Positions 56,123 through 64,000 of a DNA stretch of 64,000 bases are shown piece by piece. Source of the DNA: Massilia yuzhufengensis (GTDB lineage Bacteria > Pseudomonadota > Gammaproteobacteria > Burkholderiales > Burkholderiaceae_D); contig NZ_FOLD01000015.1 in NCBI RefSeq assembly GCF_900112225.1, forward strand, positions 1 to 64,000. The letters are read 5' to 3'. Position 1 is the stretch's first letter, and each line of letters begins with the position of its first letter. Both the position numbers and the translations under genes were made by a program. The notes under the pieces were generated by a model. The model was not told the origin of the DNA, ran no database searches, and was given only the letters and a program-made list of their open reading frames with translations.

Positions 56123-57595
56123 ATGAACGAGATCCTTCCGTACATCTATTACTCGCTGCCATGGGCCGTCGTGCTCGGCCTGTCGCTGGCGGCCGTGGCG
56201 GCGATCGGCATCGGCATCGCGTGGCCGCGCTTGCTGGTCTACCCCTATCTGGCGATTTACTTCTGCATGAACTCCACCAGCTACGGGAACATGACGATCT
56301 TCGCCACCCGCAGCATCTACAGCCGCGGCTCGGGCCTGCTGTTCTTCGGCCTGCTGCTGTGGTACGTGCTGGGGGCCTGGGCCTGCGCCCGCGTGGCCGC
56401 CAGCTTCCAGCGCTACCCGGCGCCGGCATGCAATCTGCGGCCCTGGTTCTGGGGCTGGTTCGTGCTGCTGCTGGGCCATGTGAGCGTGGGGCTGGTGGCG
56501 GGCGTGACGCTGGCGCAGGCCCTGAGCCCGCAGGGCTTCTCCAACATCGTCTGGATGGCGCCGCTGATCTCGCTCATGCTGCTGTCCTTCCGCACCCGCG
56601 AGCACGTGCTCGAGCTGACCCACTTCATCCTGCTCGCCGGCCTGTGCCGCGCGCTGTTCGGGCTGGTGCGCTGGGCGGCCTTCGGCGGCGACCCGAACAA
56701 TGTGTACGCGAACATGAACGCGATCAAGATCCGCCTGACTTACTTCGACATCAACGACAGCCTCGTCTGCACCATCGCGTTCGCGATCGCCGCCGTCCAC
56801 CTGTTCCAGGCGGTCAAGACCGACCGCCCCAGGTCCTGGCGCGCCATCGAATGGATGACCCTGGTGGCGACCGCGCTGTGCATCCTGCTGTCCTACCGCC
56901 GCAGCGCCTGGATCGGCTTCATGCTGGCCTTCCTGGTGATCATGATGCGCTTCCCGATGAAACGCCGCATCCAGCTGATGGTGGCCGGCCTGCCGCTGGT
57001 GGGCGCGGCGCTGGCCTACGTGGCGGTCCAGCGCCTGGGCCAGACCAGGGGCGCCGGCGGCGGACTGGGGAGCCTGGTCTACGACATGCAGTCGCGCCGC
57101 TTCGGGGCCGAGAGCGAACGGGTGCTGGAACTGAAGTTCGCGCTGGCCGACTTTCTATCGACACCGATCACCGGCATCGGCAGCTGGGGCCGCTACACGG
57201 GCTACCAGGTCATCTCGTGGCAGAACAACCCGGAAGGCGGCCTGTTCCTGCACAGCGGGGTGCTGCATGTGATGCTCAAGACCGGTTTGCTGGGCGGCGT
57301 GCTCATGTTCGGCACCCTGGCCGCGTTTATCCTGTTCGCGCGCCGCGCCTTGACAACGCTGCCGCCTGAACTGCTGGGCCTGGCCACGGCCGGGGTGGCC
57401 GGCCTGGCCTTCATGATTCCCGACTTCCTCATCGGCACCCCCATCCCGCAGGTGCGCACCAGCCAGATGCTGGCGATCTGCCTGGCCTTGCCCTACCTGG
57501 CGATGGCGGTGGCCAGGGCCGCGCCGGCGCCGCAGCGCGTCCCCCACACGGGCGTGACGCCGTTTGCGCCGCGCCCGCGCCTGGTGAGCCCGTGA
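56123..57595 (+). CDS. Wzy/O-antigen ligase-like membrane protein
   Basis: A 490-residue protein with at least ten hydrophobic membrane segments and a large loop (about 300-400) containing SRRFGAESERVLELKFAL and PITGIGSWGRYTGYQ. This is the O-antigen polymerase/ligase-type architecture, the likely polymerase of the repeat units in this locus. It lies between epsI (13 nt) and the flippase gene (1-nt overlap). The family is inferred from topology and context. Confidence 0.78.
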   Translation: MNEILPYIYYSLPWAVVLGLSLAAVAAIGIGIAWPRLLVYPYLAIYFCMNSTSYGNMTIFATRSIYSRGSGLLFFGLLLWYVLGAWACARVAASFQRYPAPACNLRPWFWGWFVLLLGHVSVGLVAGVTLAQALSPQGFSNIVWMAPLISLMLLSFRTREHVLELTHFILLAGLCRALFGLVRWAAFGGDPNNVYANMNAIKIRLTYFDINDSLVCTIAFAIAAVHLFQAVKTDRPRSWRAIEWMTLVATALCILLSYRRSAWIGFMLAFLVIMMRFPMKRRIQLMVAGLPLVGAALAYVAVQRLGQTRGAGGGLGSLVYDMQSRRFGAESERVLELKFALADFLSTPITGIGSWGRYTGYQVISWQNNPEGGLFLHSGVLHVMLKTGLLGGVLMFGTLAAFILFARRALTTLPPELLGLATAGVAGLAFMIPDFLIGTPIPQVRTSQMLAICLALPYLAMAVARAAPAPQRVPHTGVTPFAPRPRLVSP

Positions 57596-59118
57596 TGCAG
57601 CTGCGCCTGGCCCGCAACGCCTGGTCGAACCTGCTCGGCGCGGCCATCCCCGCGCTGGTGATGCTCGGCACCGTGCCGCTGGTGGTGGCGGGCCTGGGCG
57701 AAGCCGGCTACGGCGTGTATGCGCTGGTCACGGCCATCGTCGGCTATTTCGCGGTGATCGACATCAACGTCACCGCCGGCTCGGTCAAGTACATCGCCGA
57801 GTTCAGCGCGCGCCGCGATGAAGACAAGATTTTCCAGACCATGTCCTTTGGCCTGGCGGTGTACACCGTCATCGGGCTGCTGGGCGCGCTCGGGCTGTTC
57901 CTGGGGGCAGGGTGGTTCGTGACCGGCGTGTTCGCGGTGCCGGCGCGCCTGGCGCCGGAAGCCACAGCTACCCTGCAGCTGGCCGCGCTGGGCTTCCTGG
58001 CCGGCCAGGTGCAGAGCTACCTGAACAGCGTGCCGCAATCGCTGATGCGCTACGACATCTCGGCGCGCCTGGAAATGGTGTTCGGCACCCTGGTGCCGCT
58101 GGCCACGGTCGGCGTGCTGGTGCTCGGCCATGGCCTGTTCGAGATCGTGCTGCTGCGGGTGGTGGCCGGCAGCATCCACTGCGCCATCCTGTGGCGCGCG
58201 ATCCGGCGCCTGCTGCCGCGCGCGCGCTGGCGCTGGCCGGGCGCGCGCCTGCGCGCCGAGCTGCTGGGCTTCTCGGCCTATTCCTTCCTGTCGCGCCTGG
58301 CCACGCTGTCCTATGCGCACGCCGACAAGCTCGTCATCGGCGCCCTGGTGGGCGTCACGGGCCTGGCCTATTTCACGGTGGCGGCCACGCTCGCCACCCG
58401 GGTGCTGGGCCTGAGCTTCCGCCTGTCCGGGGTGTTCTTCCCGGCCGCCAGCGCGCTGGCCGCCTCGGGCGAACTGGTGCGACTGGACCGCATCTACCTC
58501 AAGGCCACGCGCTACGTGGTCTACCTGAACGCGGCGATCCTGGTGCTGGTGGCGGTGTTCGCCCACCAGCTGCTGGGCTACTGGATGAACCCCGACTTCG
58601 CCCGCAACGGCGCGCTGGTGCTGGCCGTGATGGCGCTGTCGCAGTTCGTCGATTCGCTCACCAGCCTGCCGTCGCTGGTCAACGACGGCATGGGCCATCC
58701 GCGCGTGTCCGGCCTGTTCGCCGTGGCCCGCGCGCTGGCCGGCCTGGGCATCGTGTACATCGGCGTGGCGGGCTGGGGCATCGACGGCGCGGCCTGGGGC
58801 CACCTGGTGGCCTCCCTCGTGTTCAGCGGCGCCTTCCTGCTCTACGTGCACGGCCGCACGGTGCCCACGGGTCTCGGCAGGCTGCTGGGGCAGGGCTATG
58901 CCCCGGGCCTGGCCGGGGTGGCGCTGGTGGCCGTGGCCGCCAGCGCGGCCGAGCAGCTGTTCGACCGCGGCCTGTGGGACTTCGTGTGCATTCTGGGCGT
59001 GACCGTGCTGCTGCTGGGGGTGCACGGCGCGCTGTTCGTGCTCGAGCGCGACGACCGGCACCTCGCCTGGACGCGCCTCAAGGCCGGGCTGGCGCGCCGG
59101 CAGGCGGCGGGGGGGTAG
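57595..59118 (+). CDS. Wzx-type polysaccharide flippase
   Basis: A 507-residue protein with about 14 membrane segments of the MATE/Wzx type, starting NAWSNLLGAAIPALVMLG and including the repeat-like LLGFSAYSFLSRLATLSYAHADKLVIG. It should flip the lipid-linked repeat unit across the inner membrane. ATG at 57595 overlaps the upstream stop by 1 nt; a GTG 3 nt earlier is an alternative. The next gene starts immediately after its stop. Confidence 0.87.
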   Translation: MQLRLARNAWSNLLGAAIPALVMLGTVPLVVAGLGEAGYGVYALVTAIVGYFAVIDINVTAGSVKYIAEFSARRDEDKIFQTMSFGLAVYTVIGLLGALGLFLGAGWFVTGVFAVPARLAPEATATLQLAALGFLAGQVQSYLNSVPQSLMRYDISARLEMVFGTLVPLATVGVLVLGHGLFEIVLLRVVAGSIHCAILWRAIRRLLPRARWRWPGARLRAELLGFSAYSFLSRLATLSYAHADKLVIGALVGVTGLAYFTVAATLATRVLGLSFRLSGVFFPAASALAASGELVRLDRIYLKATRYVVYLNAAILVLVAVFAHQLLGYWMNPDFARNGALVLAVMALSQFVDSLTSLPSLVNDGMGHPRVSGLFAVARALAGLGIVYIGVAGWGIDGAAWGHLVASLVFSGAFLLYVHGRTVPTGLGRLLGQGYAPGLAGVALVAVAASAAEQLFDRGLWDFVCILGVTVLLLGVHGALFVLERDDRHLAWTRLKAGLARRQAAGG

Positions 59119-60330
59119 ATGCGGATCCTGATGGTGTCGGAAGATTTGCCGGGCGCCCAGCTCGGCGGCCTGGCCAGGCACGTGGTCACGCTGGCCAGCG
59201 CGCTGCGCGAGGCGGGCCACTACGTGGACATCATGGGGCGCGCCGACCGCGCCCACGCCGGCAGCGCCGCCGAGATCGGTTTCGGTGGGCGCTTCATTCC
59301 CGGCTTCGATGTGCGCAGGGTGGGCTGGAAGGAAGCCCAGCTCGGCTTCTTCAACCCGGCCAAGCGGCCCTGGTTCGCAGCCCGGGTGGCGCGCGCGATC
59401 TCCATGCTGGCCGGCGACTACGACGTGGTGCACTACCACGGCCACCTGCCGCTGATTGGCGGGTATGTCGACCCGGCCCTGAACTTCGTGCAGACCCGCC
59501 ACGACCAGGGCAGCGAATGCGTGACCCACCTGCGCTTCAAGGATGGCGCCGTGTGCGAGGAGCTGTCCGCGCGCGCCTGCGCCGGCTGCGCCCATGCGGC
59601 GCCGGGCTTGCTGCGCACGGCGCTCTCCAGCCACGCGGTGAGCCGCTACCGCGCCGGGACCGCGCGCGCCTTTGCCCGCCACAAGACCATCTTCGTGTCC
59701 GATTTCCTGCGCCGCCAGTTCCTGCGCACGCTGCCCGATGCGGATTTGTCGCGCGCGCGCGTGATCCACAACTTCATCGACTGCCGCCGGCTGGCGCGCC
59801 AGGCCGCCGGGGCCGGCAAGCCGGTGGCGGGCCAGGTGCTGGTGGCCGGGCGCATCGACGTCGGCAAGGGCTTCGGCGAATTCCTCGCCGCCACCCAGGG
59901 TCGCCTGCCGGCGGGAACGACGGTGCTGCTGGTGGGCGACGGCCCGCTGCGCGCCGGGCTCGAAGCGCGCTACGCGAGCGCGCAGGTGCGCTTCCTCGGC
60001 TGGCGAGCCAACCCGGAGGTGGCGGCGCTGACCGCCGCCAGCCATGTGTGCGTCGTGCCCTCGGTGTGGGAAGAGCCCTGCGGCACCACGATCCTGGAAG
60101 CGCTGGCCCTCGGCCGGCCCTGCCTGGCGCTGGCGCGCGGCGGCAATCCCGAACTGTCGGTGTACGCGTCCACCCCCGGCCAGTTGGGCCTGGCCCCGTC
60201 GATGGCCGGGCTGGCCGGGCTCCTGCTGAACGAACTGGCGCGGCCGGCACTGGCGCAGCCGCTGCCGGCCGCGTCCGGGATGGACGTCTTCCTTGCCCTA
60301 CCCAAGATCCTGGAGTGTTATGCGCACTAG
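59119..60330 (+). CDS. Glycosyltransferase family 4 protein
   Basis: A 403-residue retaining glycosyltransferase (GT-B fold). The N-terminal GGLARHVVTLASALREAGH, a central Cys/His cluster (CVTHLRFKDGAVCEE, CAGCAHA) seen in many GT4 enzymes, and the nucleotide-sugar half with LVAGRIDVGKGFGEFL and EEPCGTTILEALALGRP (the E-x7-E motif) support it. It probably adds a sugar to the lipid-linked repeat. It overlaps the next gene by 11 nt. Confidence 0.88.
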   Translation: MRILMVSEDLPGAQLGGLARHVVTLASALREAGHYVDIMGRADRAHAGSAAEIGFGGRFIPGFDVRRVGWKEAQLGFFNPAKRPWFAARVARAISMLAGDYDVVHYHGHLPLIGGYVDPALNFVQTRHDQGSECVTHLRFKDGAVCEELSARACAGCAHAAPGLLRTALSSHAVSRYRAGTARAFARHKTIFVSDFLRRQFLRTLPDADLSRARVIHNFIDCRRLARQAAGAGKPVAGQVLVAGRIDVGKGFGEFLAATQGRLPAGTTVLLVGDGPLRAGLEARYASAQVRFLGWRANPEVAALTAASHVCVVPSVWEEPCGTTILEALALGRPCLALARGGNPELSVYASTPGQLGLAPSMAGLAGLLLNELARPALAQPLPAASGMDVFLALPKILECYAH

Positions 60331-61120
60331 CCCACCCGGCAAGCCCATCTTTTCCATCGTCACCTGCACCTGGAACAGCGCCGCCACCCTGGCCGATACC
60401 CTGGCCTCGGTCCAGGCCCAGACCTGCCAGGACATCGAGCACATCTTTGTCGACGGCGGCTCCACCGACGCCACGCTGGAGATGATCGCCGCCTACCCGG
60501 GCAACAAGCGGCTGCTGCGCGACGTCCAGGGCGGCATCAGCCGCGCCATGAACCAGGGTATCGAAGCGGCCCGGGGCGAGATCGTCGCCCACCTGCACTC
60601 GGACGACTACTACAAGGGGCCCGAGGTCCTGGCCACGGTCAGGCGCGCGTTTGAACAGCAGCAGGCGGCCGGCAGGCCGGTGGAGTGGGTATACGGGAAC
60701 ATCCAGGTCCTGAAGGACGGCAAGATGGCGCCGCCGTATGCGATGCCGGCCTTTTCCTACCGCGCCCTGGTGTCGGGGCGCAGCGCGATCGCGCACCCGG
60801 CCGTGTTCGTGCGCAGGGCCGCCTTCGAGCGGGTGGGCATGTTCGACGAACAACTCAAGTATGCGATGGACATTGATTTATGGCTGCGCCTGGGCGCGGT
60901 GGCGCTGCCGGCCATGATCGACCAGCCGCTCGCGGTGTTCCGCGACCACGCCGGGAGCGTGTCCTCGAGCAACCGCCTCAAGGCGCGCCAGGAAGAATTC
61001 ACCGTACGGCGGCGCCACATGGACAAGGCGCCGCTGGCCTTCGGCATCTACTGCCTGCGCTACCTGAAACGCCTGCGCGCGCTCCAGGCCGAGGCCCCGG
61101 CCGTTGCCTCGGCCTCATAG
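60320..61120 (+). CDS. Glycosyltransferase family 2 protein
   Basis: A 266-residue inverting glycosyltransferase (GT-A fold): IFSIVTCTWNSAATLADTL, the nucleotide-binding FVDGGSTDATLEMI, the metal motif HSDDYY and KYAMDIDLWLRLG. Starts at ATG 60320 with TGGAG upstream, within the end of the GT4 gene. Likely adds a further residue to the exopolysaccharide repeat; donor unknown. It is the last gene of the gmd-to-GT2 operon. Confidence 0.9.
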   Translation: MRTSPPGKPIFSIVTCTWNSAATLADTLASVQAQTCQDIEHIFVDGGSTDATLEMIAAYPGNKRLLRDVQGGISRAMNQGIEAARGEIVAHLHSDDYYKGPEVLATVRRAFEQQQAAGRPVEWVYGNIQVLKDGKMAPPYAMPAFSYRALVSGRSAIAHPAVFVRRAAFERVGMFDEQLKYAMDIDLWLRLGAVALPAMIDQPLAVFRDHAGSVSSSNRLKARQEEFTVRRRHMDKAPLAFGIYCLRYLKRLRALQAEAPAVASAS

Positions 61121-61422
61121 CCATTCCGACAACATTGCCGTTTTGTCTTTTCACGCCGCTTACGAGCATTAAATGCCTGCAAATAATATTCGGCAAAAGT
61201 TGGTGTTTTGTCGTGGGATTTCTGCGAAGCAAGTAAAAAATCTGTGATTTCTTTGGGAAAGTTGCCTGTGTTCAATTTCCTGTGGGGTAGGATTACTCCT
61301 GCCGAGCAGGCCAATGACGCAGGCCAGCAGCAGCTGGCGGCAGCTGCGGCGCACGTTCTCACGCCGTCCGGCGCCTTCGCCGTGGCACATGGATTTCAAG
61401 ACTTTTTCTCGGAGTACCCGCA
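61121..61422. other. AT-richer intergenic region
   Basis: About 300 nt without a convincing gene. It is visibly lower in GC than the flanks, with runs such as TAAAAAATC, and probably holds the promoter of the heparinase-like gene. No clean terminator or operator was identified after the GT2 gene. Confidence 0.4.
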
Positions 61423-63657
61423 ATGCAATTTCATCGGAAAGCCCTGGTCTGGGCCGCTGCTTTCGCCGCGCTGTTCGCGAGCGTCACCGCGCGTGCCGAC
61501 TGGGTCCAGTCGACCGACCCGCTGGTCATCCAGGCCAAGCCTGAGATGAACCAGGTGCAGGCGCAGAATCCGCCCGGCTTCACCTGGGCGCGCCATGCCA
61601 CCGGTCCGGCCAGCTACGAAGTCGAGATCACGCCGGTCGGCGGCACGCCGGCCAAGGTGGTCGTCGACCGCAACTGGCACCTGCCGACCAAGGCCCTGGC
61701 CCTGGGCAACTACACCTGGCGCGTGCGCCCGGTGGGCACCAACGACTGGTCGAGCGCGCGCAGCTTCTCGATCACCAGCAAGTCCACCGTGTTCGAAGTG
61801 CCCGACAACGCCACCCTGCGCAAGCGCATCCAGTCGAAGGCGCGCCCGCGTTCGCTGCCCGAATCGGTGACCCCGTTCTCGACCTGGAACTATGCCAAGC
61901 GCTCGCTGATGGAGCCCTACCTGAGCCGCCTGGGCAACGAAGTCAAGGCCCAGGTCACGGCCGTGCCGGCGCTGTCGGACGCGCGCTGGTCGATCGTCAT
62001 CACCACGCCGCTGACCGCCGCCATGGCCAGCCAGCAGACCGACGTGCGCCAGCGCATCAACGAGGCGACCCGCCAGATGGAAGCGGCGGCGCTGATGTAC
62101 CGCCTGAAGGGCGAATCGGTCTACCTGGCCGAAGCCCTCAAGCGCGGCGACGAGCTGGCCGCGCTGAACCCGCTCGGGCCGACCAGCTACGTCAACCAGG
62201 ACCAGGCCACGCGCCAGATCGCCTGGGGCCTGGCCAAGACCATCGACCTGCTGGCCGGCGCGCTCGACGCGACCCGCAAGACGCGCTGGCTGGCCTCAAT
62301 CAAGACCCGCAGCACCGAGATGTACAACAACCTGGCGGGCGACAACGGCCGCCTCGACCAGTACCCGTTCGACTCGCACGGCAACACCAGCCTGGTGTTC
62401 CTGGTGCTGATCTCGACCCTGACCCTGGGCGACATCCCGGACGCCGAGAAATGGTTCGACTTCTCGTTCCGCGCCTATTCGCTCTCGCCCAACCCGTGGA
62501 GCGGCCCGGAAGGCGGCTACGCCAACGGCACCGCCTATGCCGAGTACTCGGCCGGCTACCTGCTGGCCCTGTGGGACCCGCTGACCCACGCCAGCGGCGT
62601 GAACTTCTTCGGCAAGCCCTGGACCCTCGGTTTCCTCGATTTTGCGATGGAATTCACCCCGCCCGGCGCGCGCACCCACGCCTTTGGCGACGCCTCCGAG
62701 ACCAAGCCCGACGCCCGCGTGTTCCGCGCCTTTGCCTCGCGCATGTGGTCGCCGCGCGCCGCCTGGTACGTGAAGAACACCAGCGGCATGGAAGACGCGA
62801 TGTCGCTGCTGCAGGCCCAGTACCCGCTGCCGGTCACCGACACCAAGGTCTACCAGGCCCCGTCGAACTCGGCCTACTACCCGAGCATCGGCTGGGTCGC
62901 GATGCACAGCGACCTGGCCTCGCCCGCGCGCACCTCGGCCTTCTTCAAGTCCAGCCCGTATGGCTCCTTCAACCACAGCCACGGCGACCAGAACGGCCTG
63001 CTGTTGTCCGTCGCCGGCCAGCCGCTGCTGGTCAAGGCCGGCTGGTACGACTGGTACGGTTCGCCCTACTGGAGCGACTGGTACCACCAGACCCGCTCGC
63101 AGAACGCCATCACCTTCGACGGCGGCAAGGGGCAACTGGTGAACGGCTACCGCGAGCAGCTGCAGCGCAACGGCAGGATCACCGCCTTCACCGCCCAGCC
63201 AAGCTACGACTATGCCGAAGGCGACGCGACCCCGTCCTACGGTGGCCAGCTGACCATGGCCAAGCGCCAGGTCTGGCACCTGCGCAACGCCAATAACGCG
63301 ATCCTGGTGCGCGACCGCCTGCAGAGCACCGTGGCCCGCAGCTACGAGTGGAATGTGCACACCCCGGCCATCATGGCGGTCGAGAACGAGCAGAACGTCA
63401 AGGTCACGGCCGGCGGCCAGTCGCTGTGCATCCGCTCGCTCAATACCTCGGCCAGCTTCGCCAAGTGGATCGGCCCGGGCGCCAAGGCCAACGTGGTGGA
63501 AGACCACGGCGCCTTCTATCTCAAGGCCAATGCCAACGCGGCCGCCGAATACCTGGTGCTGCTCGACGTCGGCTGCAAGAAACCGAGCGTGAATATCACG
63601 AGCGCCGGTGCGGTGCGTACCGTCACCGTCGGTGGGCAATCGGTCACCTTGAACTGA
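61423..63657 (+). CDS. Heparinase II/III-like polysaccharide lyase-type protein
   Basis: A 744-residue exported protein with signal peptide (MQFHRKALVWAAAFAALFASVTARA). After an N-terminal beta domain with WRVRPVG comes an alpha/alpha toroid typical of DUF4962/heparinase II/III proteins (about 150-430; NQDQATRQIAWGLAKTIDLL, EGGYANGTAYAEYSAGYLLAL), then the heparinase II/III beta domain (about 470-740) with FNHSHGDQNGLLLSVAGQPLL, LVKAGWYDWYGSP and RSQNAITFDGG. It probably cleaves or trims the polysaccharide in the periplasm or outside. A terminator follows. Confidence 0.87.
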   Translation: MQFHRKALVWAAAFAALFASVTARADWVQSTDPLVIQAKPEMNQVQAQNPPGFTWARHATGPASYEVEITPVGGTPAKVVVDRNWHLPTKALALGNYTWRVRPVGTNDWSSARSFSITSKSTVFEVPDNATLRKRIQSKARPRSLPESVTPFSTWNYAKRSLMEPYLSRLGNEVKAQVTAVPALSDARWSIVITTPLTAAMASQQTDVRQRINEATRQMEAAALMYRLKGESVYLAEALKRGDELAALNPLGPTSYVNQDQATRQIAWGLAKTIDLLAGALDATRKTRWLASIKTRSTEMYNNLAGDNGRLDQYPFDSHGNTSLVFLVLISTLTLGDIPDAEKWFDFSFRAYSLSPNPWSGPEGGYANGTAYAEYSAGYLLALWDPLTHASGVNFFGKPWTLGFLDFAMEFTPPGARTHAFGDASETKPDARVFRAFASRMWSPRAAWYVKNTSGMEDAMSLLQAQYPLPVTDTKVYQAPSNSAYYPSIGWVAMHSDLASPARTSAFFKSSPYGSFNHSHGDQNGLLLSVAGQPLLVKAGWYDWYGSPYWSDWYHQTRSQNAITFDGGKGQLVNGYREQLQRNGRITAFTAQPSYDYAEGDATPSYGGQLTMAKRQVWHLRNANNAILVRDRLQSTVARSYEWNVHTPAIMAVENEQNVKVTAGGQSLCIRSLNTSASFAKWIGPGAKANVVEDHGAFYLKANANAAAEYLVLLDVGCKKPSVNITSAGAVRTVTVGGQSVTLN

Positions 63658-63704
63658 ACGCTTTGCCCGCGCGCGCCGTGCTAGACTCGGCGCGCGACGA
63701 CAGT

Positions 63705-63735
63705 CCCTCGCGGCTTGCGCCGCGGGGGATTTTTT
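63705..63735 (+). terminator. Intrinsic terminator just before the GT14 gene
   Basis: The stem CCCTCGCGGC (63705-63714) pairs with GCCGCGGGGG (63719-63728), loop TTGC, followed by ATTTTTT. The T run ends 15 nt before the next start codon, leaving no room for a promoter between. Confidence 0.85.
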
Positions 63736-63749
63736 ATTGGGACTTGGCG

Positions 63750-64000
63750 ATGAAACAGGTATTCCTGATCCATGCGCACAAGGACATGGACCAGCTCAAT
63801 GCGCTGGTCGGCCAGCTGGACGATCCGGACTTCGTCGTCTACGTCCACCTCGACCGCAAGAGCGCGCTCGACCCCGCCGCGCTGCATCCGGCCGCGCGCG
63901 CGGTTGCCCGGCGCGTCGACGTGCGCTGGGGCGGGTGGTCGCAGGTGGCAGCCACCCTGGTGTCGCTGCGCCAGGTGCTGGCCGAACAGCCGGCCTTCGA
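63750..64000 (+). CDS. GT14-type (core-2/I-branching) glycosyltransferase, N-terminal part
   Basis: The visible 83 residues begin MKQVFLIHAHKDMDQLNALV and include VVYVHLDRKSALDP and VRWGGWSQVAATLVSLRQVL, the start pattern of beta-1,6-N-acetylglucosaminyltransferase-like GT14 proteins (nucleotide-sugar binding HLDRKS and W-G-x-S-x-V). The gene runs off the window. Because a strong terminator lies directly upstream, expression may need read-through from the heparinase-like gene. Confidence 0.85.
   Translation, partial: MKQVFLIHAHKDMDQLNALVGQLDDPDFVVYVHLDRKSALDPAALHPAARAVARRVDVRWGGWSQVAATLVSLRQVLAEQPAF

Overview
The window reads as chromosomal DNA of a high-GC Gram-negative betaproteobacterium. 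Lipid A/KDO genes (lpxK, kdsB), an LptA-like protein, MipA/OmpV and Uup show the Gram-negative envelope. An EpsB/D/E/F/G/I exopolysaccharide locus with a B-type exosortase, PEP-CTERM sorting and family-specific small genes fit Burkholderiales, most likely Oxalobacteraceae close to Massilia. The genus is an inference, because no rRNA or housekeeping marker set is present.

Layout. 1-303: tail of an IS4-type transposase. 572-1560: dsbA and a small membrane protein. 1576-9091: an envelope-stress-like region in which an RstB-type kinase and an RstA-type regulator, both on the minus strand, are separated by a PrcB-like lipoprotein, MipA/OmpV and an exported protein; the kinase leads a five-gene minus-strand operon. 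9339-17724: S9 peptidase, tartrate/malate dehydrogenase with a divergent LysR regulator, a TerC/CBS membrane protein, sodB and xseA. 17725-18655: a 0.93-kb non-coding stretch with five copies of a composite module (IHF-like core, then a head-to-head pair of DnaA-box-like sequences) at fixed internal spacing. 18656-22547: exbB-exbD-lpxK-Trm112-kdsB, then adk. 22673-31609: mixed small genes, an SDR dehydrogenase with a LiuR-like operator, gamma-glutamyltransferase, a PEP-CTERM CHRD protein and a patatin. 31606-41956: large sensory proteins, an aryl-CoA ligase with its MarR regulator, and tRNA-Arg(CCT). 42296-44233: uup. 44275-64000: exopolysaccharide/exosortase locus.

How it works together. The last third encodes a polysaccharide pathway. 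A polyprenyl-phosphate sugar transferase starts the repeat unit, Gmd and Fcl supply GDP-fucose, GT4 and GT2 enzymes extend the chain, and Wzx and Wzy flip and polymerise it. EpsF and EpsG control length, and EpsE, EpsD and EpsL form the envelope exit. Exosortase B, EpsI and a CAAX-protease-like protein belong to the PEP-CTERM sorting system, and one likely substrate (the CHRD protein) lies 14-24 kb upstream. A heparinase II/III-like enzyme and a GT14 enzyme follow.

Repeats. At least three palindromic repeat families are dispersed between genes. One 29-bp family supplies the last codons and stop codons of two unrelated convergent genes, and also brackets a small gene whose 3' end has been duplicated in tandem. 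All functional statements rest on reading motifs and gene order; no database search was run.
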